Below are positions 47,813 to 55,506 of a DNA stretch of 64,000 nt, one piece after another (the stretch's first letter is position 1; the number at the start of each line of letters is the position of its first letter). A model generated the notes under the pieces. The model was given only the letters and a program-made list of their open reading frames with translations. It was not told the DNA's origin and ran no database searches. The DNA lies in contig NZ_JAAGLU010000016.1 in NCBI RefSeq assembly GCF_010550245.1, positions 1 to 64,000 of the forward strand, written 5' to 3'. The translations under genes were made by a program, and so were the position numbers. The stretch comes from Streptomyces sp. SID12501 (GTDB lineage Bacteria; Actinomycetota; Actinomycetes; Streptomycetales; Streptomycetaceae).

Positions 47813-48177
47813 CCTGGGTCAGGGCTCCTCTCCACATGTCTAATGCCGGCGTCCTCGGTGTCCACCGGCTGCCGGGGGCTGACACCCTCGGCCTTTGTCG
47901 AGCCTACCCTCGTAAGAACGTGCAGTATTTCGAGTCATTCCAGACTGCCGGGACTGCTTCACATCCGCCTCCCGGCCACTACCGGACTGCAATACGAAGC
48001 GCGCCGTCCGAGTGCTCAATCGAGCCACGTCATGCCCGTCACAAAGCACCCCTCAACACGACCCCACCCCCGCGAAGAACGGGGTCTGGGCAACGTCTAG
48101 AGTGGCGTGGTAAGCGCGAGCCTTTACCGGGACTTCACAGCCGGGGGCTTGTTGGAATGTCTCTGTCAGGGGTGTGC
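47813..48177. other. 365-bp divergent promoter region tkt / ctaB
   Basis: No gene seen. On the tkt side AGGAGAGGAGCC gives the ribosome site, and TAGGCT near 47900-47905 on the minus strand is a possible -10. Toward ctaB are GC-rich short repeats without a clear promoter match. The mix of AT-richer sequence near 47910-47950 suggests the tkt promoter is there. Confidence 0.4.
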
Positions 48178-49125
48178 GTGACGGCCGTTGAATCCCGTCC
48201 AGCGGGGATGAGCGGGACGAGCCAGAACCCGAGCCGGCAGCCGTTCGGCGCCCGGGTCATGGCGTTCGTCGCTCTCACAAAGCCGCGGATCATCGAGCTG
48301 TTGCTCATCACGACCGTGCCCGTGATGTTCCTGGCCGAGCAGGGTGTACCGGACCTGGGACTGGTCCTCCTCACCTGCCTCGGCGGCTACCTCTCCGCGG
48401 GCGGCGCCAACGCGCTCAACATGTACATCGACCGTGACATCGACGCGCTCATGGACCGCACCTCGCAGCGCCCGCTGGTCACCGGCATGGTCAGCCCGCG
48501 CGAGTGTCTGGCCTTCGGTATCACCCTCGCCGTCGCCGCCACCCTCCTCTTCGGCCTCACGGTCAACTGGCTGTCGGCCTGGCTGTCGCTGGGCGCGCTC
48601 CTCTTCTACGTGGTCGTTTACACGATGATCCTCAAGCGGCGTACGTCGCAGAACATCGTGTGGGGCGGCATCGCGGGCTGCATGCCGGTCCTCATCGGCT
48701 GGTCCGCCGTCACGGACTCGCTCTCCTGGGCGCCGCTCATCCTCTTCCTGGTCATCTTCTTCTGGACCCCGCCGCACTACTGGCCGCTGTCCATGAAGGT
48801 GAGGGACGACTACGCGCGCGTGGGCGTGCCGATGCTTCCGGTCATCGCCTCCAACAAGACGGTCGCCCGGCAGATCGTGGCGTACAGCTGGGCGATGGTC
48901 TTCGTGTCGCTGCTGCTCACCCCGCTCGGCTACACCGGCTGGTTCTACACGACGGTCGCGCTGGCGGCGGGCGGTTGGTGGCTGTGGGAGGCGCACGCCC
49001 TGCAGGGGCGTGCGCGGGATGAGGCGTCGGGCGGCAAGCTCAAGGAGATGCGGCTGTTCCACTGGTCGATCACCTATGTGTCGCTGCTGTTCGTGGCCGT
49101 GGCTGTGGATCCCTTCCTGCGGTAG
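48178..49125 (+). CDS. ctaB: protoheme IX farnesyltransferase (heme O synthase)
   Basis: 315 residues, UbiA-type prenyltransferase with about nine helices. Aspartate-rich motifs are GGYLSAGGANALNMYIDRDI followed by DALMDRTSQRPL and the later conserved stretch HYWPLSMKVRDDYARVGVPM. It adds farnesyl to heme B for cytochrome oxidase; ctaA further on makes heme A. GTG at 48178 (VTAVESRPAG) is preferred for the AGGGGTG upstream; GTG at 48172 or ATG at 48157 in the same frame are possible. Confidence 0.95.
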   Translation: MTAVESRPAGMSGTSQNPSRQPFGARVMAFVALTKPRIIELLLITTVPVMFLAEQGVPDLGLVLLTCLGGYLSAGGANALNMYIDRDIDALMDRTSQRPLVTGMVSPRECLAFGITLAVAATLLFGLTVNWLSAWLSLGALLFYVVVYTMILKRRTSQNIVWGGIAGCMPVLIGWSAVTDSLSWAPLILFLVIFFWTPPHYWPLSMKVRDDYARVGVPMLPVIASNKTVARQIVAYSWAMVFVSLLLTPLGYTGWFYTTVALAAGGWWLWEAHALQGRARDEASGGKLKEMRLFHWSITYVSLLFVAVAVDPFLR

Positions 49126-49140
49126 TTCGGCCGCGGGTGC

Positions 49141-49210
49141 GTTGTGGCTGGTCGCGCCCCGTGGCGGAGCCACTGATGTCACAGCCCCGCGCCCCTTACG
49201 GGGCGCCCAG
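49141..49210. repeat. Streptomyces-type intergenic repeat with terminator stem
   Basis: Contains GTCGCGCCCC, then CACAGCCCCGCGCCCCTTAC and GGGGCGC, where GCGCCCC (49189-49195) pairs with GGGGCGC (49200-49206) around TTAC. I recall this CAGCCCCGCGCCCC-hairpin motif as widely dispersed between Streptomyces genes. Here it follows ctaB. Confidence 0.65.
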
Positions 49211-49284
49211 TCGCCGGCGATACGTGGTCAAGGCCACTTGCCCCGCCGTCGCCGTTCGATCTACCCGTCGGTAGCATCCTGGGC

Positions 49285-49641
49285 ATGGCAGACACGCAGC
49301 AGGTTGACGAGACCGCCGACGCCAAGCAGGCCGCCAAGGCGGAGCGCGCGGCGGCCAAGCTCGCCAAGCAGATCGACGGCTTCGCCAAGCAGCACGGCGG
49401 TGCCGAGGGGCAGGTGGCGTACATCGGGGAGCGCGGCGCCAGGATCGTGCTCGTCGGCGAGGACGGCGGCTGGGGTGACCTGGTGGCCCCCACGTACGCG
49501 ATCGCCCAGCAGGCCGTCGAGAAGGCCGGCATCACCGTCCACGAGGCCTTCGACGGCGAGTTCGCGGCCAAGGTGACCACCGGGCCCTACGAGTGGACGC
49601 GCATGGCGGGCATCCAGGTGGGTGGGCCGGGCAACCCGTGA
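49285..49641 (+). CDS. conserved small protein of unknown function
   Basis: 118 residues. The first 45 are alanine/lysine/glutamine-rich and helical (DAKQAAKAERAAAKLAKQID), followed by a small alpha/beta part (GQVAYIGERGARIVLVGEDG, GDLVAPTYAIAQQAVEKAGI, EAFDGEFAAKVTTGPYEWTRMAG). I recall similar proteins only from Streptomyces with no function. Codon use is normal for the genome. No clear ribosome site before the ATG. Confidence 0.72.
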   Translation: MADTQQVDETADAKQAAKAERAAAKLAKQIDGFAKQHGGAEGQVAYIGERGARIVLVGEDGGWGDLVAPTYAIAQQAVEKAGITVHEAFDGEFAAKVTTGPYEWTRMAGIQVGGPGNP

Positions 49642-49760
49642 GGCGCCGGGAGTGGCCGATCGGTGTCGGTCGTTCCCACGGGGTGTGCGCGAGCAACACC
49701 TGATTGTCGGTTCACCCGTTAGGACCTTAGGAACACACGGTCCAGTCACGGGGAGCCCGG

Positions 49761-50873
49761 ATGATCGAAACGCCGTCCCTCGTGGACCAGTACTGCCACG
49801 GCGTACTGAGAACAGAGCTGGGCCTCGCCACGTTCGAGGCCCAACTCGCGCGTACCGAGGGGCCGCCCGCCGCCGGTACGACCCTCTTCGACACCCAGAC
49901 CGGGTTCGCCGTACGCCGCTGGTGCCCCCCGCTGCTCGGCCTGGAACCGCACGCTTCCCCCGCCCGTTATCTCGCCCGGCGCCGTGAACTCGGCGTACTG
50001 GAATCGGGCCGACGGCTGCTGCGAGGGAGCGGAATCGCGACATATCTGGTGGACGCCGGGCTGCCCGGCGACCTCACCGGGCCCGGCGAGATGGCCGCCG
50101 CGGGCGCTGCCGAGGCCCATGAGATCGTCCGGCTCGAACTCCTCGCCGAACAGGTGGCCGACACCTCCGGCACCGTCGAGTCCTTCCTCGCCAACCTCGC
50201 CGAGTCGGTGCACGGCGCGGCGACCAGCGCCGTCGCCTTCACCTCCGTGGCGGGCGTAAGGCATGGACTGGCGCTCGCGCCCGATCCGCCGGGGCCGGGG
50301 GAGGTCCGGGGCGCGGCGGGTCGCTGGCTGGCCGGGCGCCGGGTCGGCGGCGCGCTCAGCGACCCGGTGCTGCTGCGCCACCTGCTGTGGATCGCGGTCG
50401 CCTCGGGCCTGCCGCTCCAGCTGCACGCCGGACTGGGTGAACCGGGCTTACACATCGACCGCACCGACCCGGTCCTGCTCACGGACTTCGTCCGCGCGAC
50501 GGCCGGGCTCGGCACCGACCTGGTGCTGCTGCACGGATACCCGTACCACCGCCACGCGGCCCATCTCGCCGGCGTCTTCCCGCATGTGTACGCAGACCTC
50601 GGCGCCGCGCTGGTCCGCACCGGCGCCAGGGCCGCCGCCATCCTCGCCGAGATCCTCGAACTCGCCCCCTTCGGGAAGATCATCTTCTCCAGTGGCGCCC
50701 ACGGCCTGCCCGAACTCCATGTGGTGGGCGCCCGCCTCTTCCGTGAGGCCATCGGCCGGGTGCTCGGCGGCTGGGTCACCGAGGGGGCGTGGTCGCTGGG
50801 GGACGCGCAGCGGGTGGCGGGGCTGATCGCGGCGGGCAACGCGCGGCGCGTGTACGGGCTGGGTGAGGTGTGA
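49761..50873 (+). CDS. amidohydrolase-related protein with altered metal site, TTA codon
   Basis: 370 residues, similar in order to the amidohydrolase half of FluG-like proteins: HAGLGEPGLHIDRTDPVLLT (His222), VLLHGYPYHRHAAHLAGVF, PHVYADLGAALVRTG and IIFSSGAHGLPELHVVG. The N-terminal HxH pair reads YCH (11-13), so one ligand is missing, and the Asp of the usual FSTDGH reads Gly in FSSGAH. It may be a non-canonical or dead enzyme. Leu230 is encoded by TTA (50448-50450), so full expression should need the bldA tRNA. The next gene starts 11 nt after its stop and also has a TTA codon. Confidence 0.78.
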   Translation: MIETPSLVDQYCHGVLRTELGLATFEAQLARTEGPPAAGTTLFDTQTGFAVRRWCPPLLGLEPHASPARYLARRRELGVLESGRRLLRGSGIATYLVDAGLPGDLTGPGEMAAAGAAEAHEIVRLELLAEQVADTSGTVESFLANLAESVHGAATSAVAFTSVAGVRHGLALAPDPPGPGEVRGAAGRWLAGRRVGGALSDPVLLRHLLWIAVASGLPLQLHAGLGEPGLHIDRTDPVLLTDFVRATAGLGTDLVLLHGYPYHRHAAHLAGVFPHVYADLGAALVRTGARAAAILAEILELAPFGKIIFSSGAHGLPELHVVGARLFREAIGRVLGGWVTEGAWSLGDAQRVAGLIAAGNARRVYGLGEV

Positions 50874-50884
50874 AGGCTGGGTGC

Positions 50885-51652
50885 ATGACGACACACGGGA
50901 CTCGCGCGGATGCCCTGACCGACGCCTTACTGGACCGCTTCCTGGGTGAGCTGCGCGCACTCGACCCGGTCGCCGTCTGGGCCCACGGGTCGCTCGGCGG
51001 CGGCGACTACCAGGAGGGCCGCAGCGACCTCGACCTCATCGCCGTCCTGCCCGGGCCGATCGGTCCGGGCACCGTCTGGAACGTGGCCAAGCTGCACGCC
51101 CGCCTGCACACCGACCCGCTCGCCCCGCTGCTGCACTGCACGTACCTGACCGACGCGACGACGGCCGATCCCGGGCGACGGCACCTCACCTGGGCGCAGA
51201 GGCATCTGTTCCGGCGGACGGTCACCCCGGTGACCCGGCGCGAACTGCACACCTTCGGGCGCGTGCTGTACGGGCAGACGCCCGGGGAACTGCTTCCGGC
51301 GGTGTCGGACCGGCAGCTGGCCGACTTCGTCGTACGCGACCAACGCGACTTCCTGCGGCCCGCCGTGGACAAGGCCCGGCTCTGGACGCAGGACGTCTGG
51401 GTCGACTACGGGCTGGTCACCTTCGCCCGGGCGACCGTGACCCTGAGGGACGGCACCCTGATCTCGAAACGGGAGGCACTGGATCTGCTGCCCGGGCTGG
51501 GGGCGCCTGTGGAGGTCGTCGAGGACGTCGTGCGGCGGCGGTACGGGCAGAAGGGCGGGCCGGTCGACTCCGGGTGGCGTGAGCGGCGTGGTGAGCTGAC
51601 GCGGGGCTACCTGGGCGGCGCGATCGACCGCCTGGTGACCTCGTACACGTGA
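50885..51652 (+). CDS. nucleotidyltransferase-domain protein, TTA codon
   Basis: 255 residues. The polymerase-beta-type motif GSLGGGDYQEGRSDLDLI has Gly35-Ser36 and Asp48/Asp50, the nucleotidyl transfer site seen in aminoglycoside adenylyltransferases and related enzymes. The C-terminal helical part (DKARLWTQDVWVDYGLVTFA) resembles the same group. The target is unknown; an antibiotic resistance role should not be assumed. Leu15 is TTA (50927-50929), very early, so translation should strongly depend on bldA. It follows the amidohydrolase gene closely and ends at a bidirectional terminator. Confidence 0.85.
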   Translation: MTTHGTRADALTDALLDRFLGELRALDPVAVWAHGSLGGGDYQEGRSDLDLIAVLPGPIGPGTVWNVAKLHARLHTDPLAPLLHCTYLTDATTADPGRRHLTWAQRHLFRRTVTPVTRRELHTFGRVLYGQTPGELLPAVSDRQLADFVVRDQRDFLRPAVDKARLWTQDVWVDYGLVTFARATVTLRDGTLISKREALDLLPGLGAPVEVVEDVVRRRYGQKGGPVDSGWRERRGELTRGYLGGAIDRLVTSYT

Positions 51653-51658
51653 CTGCGT

Positions 51659-51694
51659 GAAAACGGGATGCACACACGCGTGCGTCCCGTTTTC
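51659..51694. terminator. bidirectional terminator, nucleotidyltransferase / ctaA
   Basis: Stem of 15 bp with one T-G pair: 51659-51673 with 51680-51694 (GAAAACGGGATGCAC against GTGCGTCCCGTTTTC), 6-nt loop. The A/T ends serve as T-tracts in both directions. Confidence 0.85.
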
Positions 51695-51697
51695 GGC

Positions 51698-52714
51698 CTA
51701 CGCGCGTGTGCCGACCGTCGCCCCGGTCGCGGGGCCGGGTATGTCAGCCAGGGAGACCGTCCCGGGGCGCTCGCGCAGGGCGAACAGGACGCGCAAGACC
51801 GCGATCCACACCAGTGCCGAGCCGAGCATGTGCAGGCCGACCAGGACCTCGGGGAGGTTCGTGAAGTACTGGACGTACCCGATGACGCCCTGGGAGAGCA
51901 GGATCAGGAACAGGTCCCGCGTGCGGTCCAGCGGGCCCTTGGCGGCGTCGACCGCCTTCAGGACGAACCACAGGGCGAACGTCAGTGTCACCACGATCCA
52001 GGCGAGCACCGCGTGCAGCTTGCTGACGTTCTCCCAGTTCAGCGGCATGCGCTCGATCTCGCTGGAGTCACCCGCGTGCGGGCCCGACCCGGTCACCACC
52101 GTGCCGACCGCGATCAGCAGCACCGAGGCGACCACCAGGAACCACACCAACTGCTGTACGGCCTTGCCGACCAGCGGGTGAGGCGCCCCGTCGCCCTCCC
52201 GCGTGCGCTGCCACATCACCGCGGCGACCGCGATCAGGGCCGAGGACAGCAGGAAGTGGGCCGCGACCGTGTACGGGTTGAGGCCGACCAGGACGACGAC
52301 GCCGCCCAGGACCGCGTTGCTCATGACGACCCAGAACTGCGCCCAGCCCAGCCGGGTCAGGCTGCGGCGGTACGGCTTCTCCGAGCGCGCGGCGATGATC
52401 GCCCAGCCGACCGCCGCGCACAGCACGTACGTCAGCATGCGGTTGGTGAACTCGATGACGCCGTGCACGCCCATCGCGCTGGTCGTCGTCAGCGAGTCGT
52501 CCGTGCACTTGGGCCAGGTCGGGCAGCCGAGGCCCGACCCGGTCAGCCGTACGGCACCGCCGGTGACCACGATGACCACCGACATGACGAGCGCGGCGAG
52601 CGCCGCACGCCGCACGGTCCGGGGGGTCGGCGTCCAGCGGGCGGCGATGAAGGCGAGCGGGTTCCGCAGGGCGGACAGGGCCTCGGCGGGGGTCATCTTT
52701 GGCACGCGTCCCAT
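51698..52714 (-). CDS. ctaA: heme A synthase (COX15/CtaA)
   Basis: 338 residues, eight helices. GGAVRLTGSGLGCPTWPKCT with the cysteine pair, HGVIEFTNRMLTYVLCAAVG, PYTVAAHFLLSSALIAVAAV and VSKLHAVLAWIVVTLTFALW supply the four heme-ligand histidines. Oxidises the heme O methyl made by CtaB for aa3 oxidase. ATG at 52714 (MGRVPKMTPAEAL); the Met six codons later is possible. Its stop is 4 nt beyond the terminator stem shared with the convergent gene. Confidence 0.93.
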   Translation of the reverse strand: MGRVPKMTPAEALSALRNPLAFIAARWTPTPRTVRRAALAALVMSVVIVVTGGAVRLTGSGLGCPTWPKCTDDSLTTTSAMGVHGVIEFTNRMLTYVLCAAVGWAIIAARSEKPYRRSLTRLGWAQFWVVMSNAVLGGVVVLVGLNPYTVAAHFLLSSALIAVAAVMWQRTREGDGAPHPLVGKAVQQLVWFLVVASVLLIAVGTVVTGSGPHAGDSSEIERMPLNWENVSKLHAVLAWIVVTLTFALWFVLKAVDAAKGPLDRTRDLFLILLSQGVIGYVQYFTNLPEVLVGLHMLGSALVWIAVLRVLFALRERPGTVSLADIPGPATGATVGTRA

Positions 52715-52788
52715 CGTAGGCGGCTGCTTGTGCACGCTTTCACGAGGGGTCCCCCGGGCTCCTCGGCCATTCCCCGCTCGCTCTCGGC

Positions 52789-53571
52789 TCACTCCCAGCG
52801 GAAGAACCGGCCGGCCGCCGCCAGTCCCGCGACCGCCCACACCGCGAGGATCCCAAGGTCGCCCCAGGGCATCCCGGCGCCGTGCTGCAGCACGTCCCGC
52901 AGGCCGTCCGACAGGGCCGAGATCGGGAGCAGGGCCAGTACGTCCTGGACGCCGGACGGGAACTTGTCCAGGGGGACGATCACCCCGCCGCCCACCAGGA
53001 GCAGCAGGAAGACGAGGTTCGCGGCGGCCAGCGTGGCCTCCGCCTTCAGGGTGCCCGCCATCAGCAGGCCGAGGCCGGAGAATGCGGCTGTGCCGAGGAG
53101 GAGCAGGAGGAGCACGGCGAAGGGATTGCCGTGCGGGGACCAGCCGAGCGCGAAGGCGATCCCTGTCAGCAGGGCGACCTGGAGGGCCTCGGTGACCAGC
53201 ACGGATGCCGTCTTCGCCGTCATCAGGCCCCAGCGGGGGAGCGCCGAGGAGGCGAGCCGCTTCAGGACGCCGTAGCGGCGCTCGAAGCCCGTCGCGATGG
53301 CCTGGCCCGTGAACGCCGTGGACATGACCGCGAGCGCGAGGATGCCCGGGGCGAGGAAGTCGACCGCCTTGCCGGAGCCCGTGTCGACGATGTCCACCGA
53401 GCCGAACAGTAGGAGGAGCAGGGCGGGAATCACCACCGTCAGCAGCAGCTGCTCGCCGTTGCGCAGCAGCATCTTGGTTTCCAGGGCCGCCTGCGCCCCG
53501 ATCATGCGGCGGAGTGGGGCGGCGCCGGGCTGCGGGGTGTAGGTCCCCGAGGCGGTCGGGGTGGCGGTCAT
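52789..53571 (-). CDS. ABC-2 type transporter permease
   Basis: 260 residues with six helices. After a short cytoplasmic start (RRMIGAQAALETKMLLRNGE) come LLLTVVIPALLLLLFGSVDI, FLAPGILALAVMSTAFTGQA, then a second helix group ending GRFFRWE. This is the ABC-2 (drug/polysaccharide exporter) fold. Start overlaps the stop of the ATPase gene by ATGA. The substrate is unknown; the location beside ctaA suggests, as in other actinobacteria, a conserved housekeeping exporter. Confidence 0.92.
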   Translation of the reverse strand: MTATPTASGTYTPQPGAAPLRRMIGAQAALETKMLLRNGEQLLLTVVIPALLLLLFGSVDIVDTGSGKAVDFLAPGILALAVMSTAFTGQAIATGFERRYGVLKRLASSALPRWGLMTAKTASVLVTEALQVALLTGIAFALGWSPHGNPFAVLLLLLLGTAAFSGLGLLMAGTLKAEATLAAANLVFLLLLVGGGVIVPLDKFPSGVQDVLALLPISALSDGLRDVLQHGAGMPWGDLGILAVWAVAGLAAAGRFFRWE

Positions 53572-54491
53572 GAACGCAACTCCTTGCCAGTCAGCTCCAG
53601 GAAGACGTCTTCCAGGGTGTGCCGTTCCACCGAGATCCGGTCCGGCATCACCCCGTGCTGGGCGCACCAGGAGGTCACCGTCGCGAGGAGCTGCGGGTTG
53701 ACCTTGCCGCCGACGCGGTAGGCGCCCGGGGTCAGTTCGACGGCCGTGCAGTCCACCGGGAGGGCCTTCAGCAGGGAGTGCACGTCCAGACCGGGCCGGC
53801 CCATGAAGCGCAGCGTGTTCTCGGCGCCGCCGCGGCACAGCTGCTCCGGGCTGCCGTGGGCGATGACCTTGCCGGCGTCGATGATCGCGACGTCGTCGGC
53901 GAGCTGTTCGGCCTCGTCCATGTGATGGGTGGTGAGGATGACGGAGACGCCGTCGGCGCGCAGATCGCGGACCAGGTCCCAGGTGGCGCGGCGGGCCTGG
54001 GGGTCGAGGCCGGCGGTCGGCTCGTCGAGGAAGACCAGCTCCGGTCGGCCGACGACGGCCATCGCGAGCGCCAGGCGCTGCTGCTGGCCCCCGGAGAGGC
54101 GGCGGTAGGTCGTCCGGCCGCAGCTGCCGAGGCCGAGGCGTTCGACGAGCGCGTCCACGTCCAGTGGGTGCGCGTGCAGCCTGGCCATGTGGCGGAGCAT
54201 CTCGTCGGCGCGGGCGCCCGAGTAGACGCCGCCGGACTGGAGCATCACGCCGACCCGTGGACGCAGAGCGGCTGCTTCTCGTACGGGGTCGAGGCCCAGG
54301 ACTCGTACCGTCCCGGAGTCCGGTCGGCGGTATCCCTCGCAGGTCTCGACGGTGGTCGTCTTGCCCGCGCCGTTCGGGCCGAGTACGGCGGTGATGCCCG
54401 CCTGGGCCACCAGGTCGAGGCCGTCCACGGCGGTCTTCGTGCCGTACCGCTTCACCAGGGCCTGGACCTGGACCACGGGCTCGCTTCGCAT
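53568..54491 (-). CDS. ABC exporter ATP-binding protein
   Basis: 307 residues of the DrrA/CcmA class. Walker A GPNGAGKTTTVETCEGYRRP, LSGGQQQRLALAMAVVG, Walker B LVFLDEPTAGLDP, H-loop ILTTHHMDEAEQLADDV, and a C-terminal regulatory part (PDRISVERHTLEDVFLELTG) typical of ABC-2 exporter ATPases. Partner of the downstream permease. Divergent from sufR. Confidence 0.93.
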   Translation of the reverse strand: MRSEPVVQVQALVKRYGTKTAVDGLDLVAQAGITAVLGPNGAGKTTTVETCEGYRRPDSGTVRVLGLDPVREAAALRPRVGVMLQSGGVYSGARADEMLRHMARLHAHPLDVDALVERLGLGSCGRTTYRRLSGGQQQRLALAMAVVGRPELVFLDEPTAGLDPQARRATWDLVRDLRADGVSVILTTHHMDEAEQLADDVAIIDAGKVIAHGSPEQLCRGGAENTLRFMGRPGLDVHSLLKALPVDCTAVELTPGAYRVGGKVNPQLLATVTSWCAQHGVMPDRISVERHTLEDVFLELTGKELRS

Positions 54492-54643
54492 GGGTCCAGA
54501 GTCTAGGTACGGGAGGGCCGGTCCAGGTGCGCGGGGGCCGGATCCGGACCCGGTGGGGGCATGGTGCGGCCCGGCTCCGGGCGTGCTCCTGTGCTGCTCG
54601 GGGGCGGTCTCTGATCGATCAAAGATCGTTTTCGCAGGTCAGG

Positions 54644-54657
54644 TTAGGTGAGCCTAA
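54644..54657. promoter_or_regulatory. iron-box-like dyad upstream of sufR
   Basis: TTAGGTGAGCCTAA is a perfect 5-bp inverted repeat around TGAG. On the opposite strand it matches 15 of 19 positions of the Streptomyces DmdR/DtxR iron box as I recall it (TTAGGTTAGGCTCACCTAA), including the last 14. It lies 73 bp before the sufR start in the promoter region shared with the ABC exporter. Iron repression of either unit is plausible. Confidence 0.6.
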
Positions 54658-54716
54658 GTGATGCAGGGCACCGTCGAGTGGGGCGGACGCGGCTTGCCGT
54701 GCTCTGAGGAATTACG

Positions 54717-54730
54717 CAACAATGGTGTTG
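54717..54730. promoter_or_regulatory. SufR-type operator CAAC-N6-GTTG at the sufR start
   Basis: CAAC (54717-54720), six bases AATGGT, GTTG (54727-54730). I recall CAAC-N6-GTTG as the operator reported for SufR in another Streptomyces. The last G is the first base of the proposed GTG start, so bound SufR would sit over the transcription/translation start. Confidence 0.7.
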
Positions 54731-55506
54731 TGAAATACGACGGCGAGGATCGGGAGGCCCCCACGGGCGCCCCCCAGGAGGAGATCGCGACCGGTGAGCG
54801 CTCGACGCGCAACCGGGTCGCGCGATCCATCCTGGACCACGGTCCGTCGACCGCCGCCGAGCTCGCCGGGCGCCTGGGCCTGACCCATGCGGCCGTACGG
54901 CGTCACCTTGACGCGCTGGTCGCCGACGACGTCGTACAACCGCGTGAGCAGCGGGTCTACGGGGCGCGTACCCGTGGCCGGCCCGCCAAGGCCTTCGCGC
55001 TCACCGACTGCGGACGCGACGCCTTCGACCAGTCCTACGACAAGCTCGCCATGGACGCGCTGAGCTGGATCGCCGCGCGTGAGGGCGGCGACGAGGCGGT
55101 GCTCACCTTCGCCCGTGCCCGGTTCGCGGAGCAGGCCGCGAACTACCGAGAGGCCGTCGAGGCCGTCGGCCCCGAAAAGCGCGCCGAAGCCCTGGCCAAG
55201 GCCCTGAGCGCGGACGGGTACGCTGCTACGGCGCGCAGCGCACCGGTCGGAGAGCAGCTCTGCCAGCACCACTGCCCGGTGGTCCACGTCGCGGAAAAGT
55301 TCCCGCAGCTCTGCGAGGCGGAGACCGAGATCTTCTCCCAGCTGCTCGGAACGCATGTCCAGCGGCTCGCGACCATCGCCCACGGCGACGGTGTGTGCAC
55401 GACATTCATCCCCAAGGCCTCGCACGCCTCGGCCCCACCCGCTCCACAGCTGTCGACCACCACTCATAAAGCATCCGCACGTACCGCCGGGAGGAACCCA
55501 GCATGA
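54730..55506 (+). CDS. sufR: SufR, [Fe-S]-sensing repressor of the suf operon
   Basis: 258 residues. Winged helix at about 25-90 (RSILDHGPSTAAELAGRLGL, THAAVRRHLDALVADDVV), then a regulatory part with the cluster cysteines in GEQLCQHHCPVVHVAEKFPQ and LCEAETEIF, which in SufR bind [4Fe-4S] or [2Fe-2S] and tell it the Fe-S supply. GTG at 54730 (VKYDGEDREAP) lacks a good ribosome site and overlaps the operator; the exact start is uncertain. Its stop overlaps the sufB start (ATGA). Confidence 0.88.
   Translation: MKYDGEDREAPTGAPQEEIATGERSTRNRVARSILDHGPSTAAELAGRLGLTHAAVRRHLDALVADDVVQPREQRVYGARTRGRPAKAFALTDCGRDAFDQSYDKLAMDALSWIAAREGGDEAVLTFARARFAEQAANYREAVEAVGPEKRAEALAKALSADGYAATARSAPVGEQLCQHHCPVVHVAEKFPQLCEAETEIFSQLLGTHVQRLATIAHGDGVCTTFIPKASHASAPPAPQLSTTTHKASARTAGRNPA

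Noticed and set aside
50885..51652. Aminoglycoside resistance enzyme
   Set aside because: The nucleotidyl-transfer motif is real but general to the polymerase-beta superfamily; nothing in the sequence or neighbours shows an aminoglycoside substrate.
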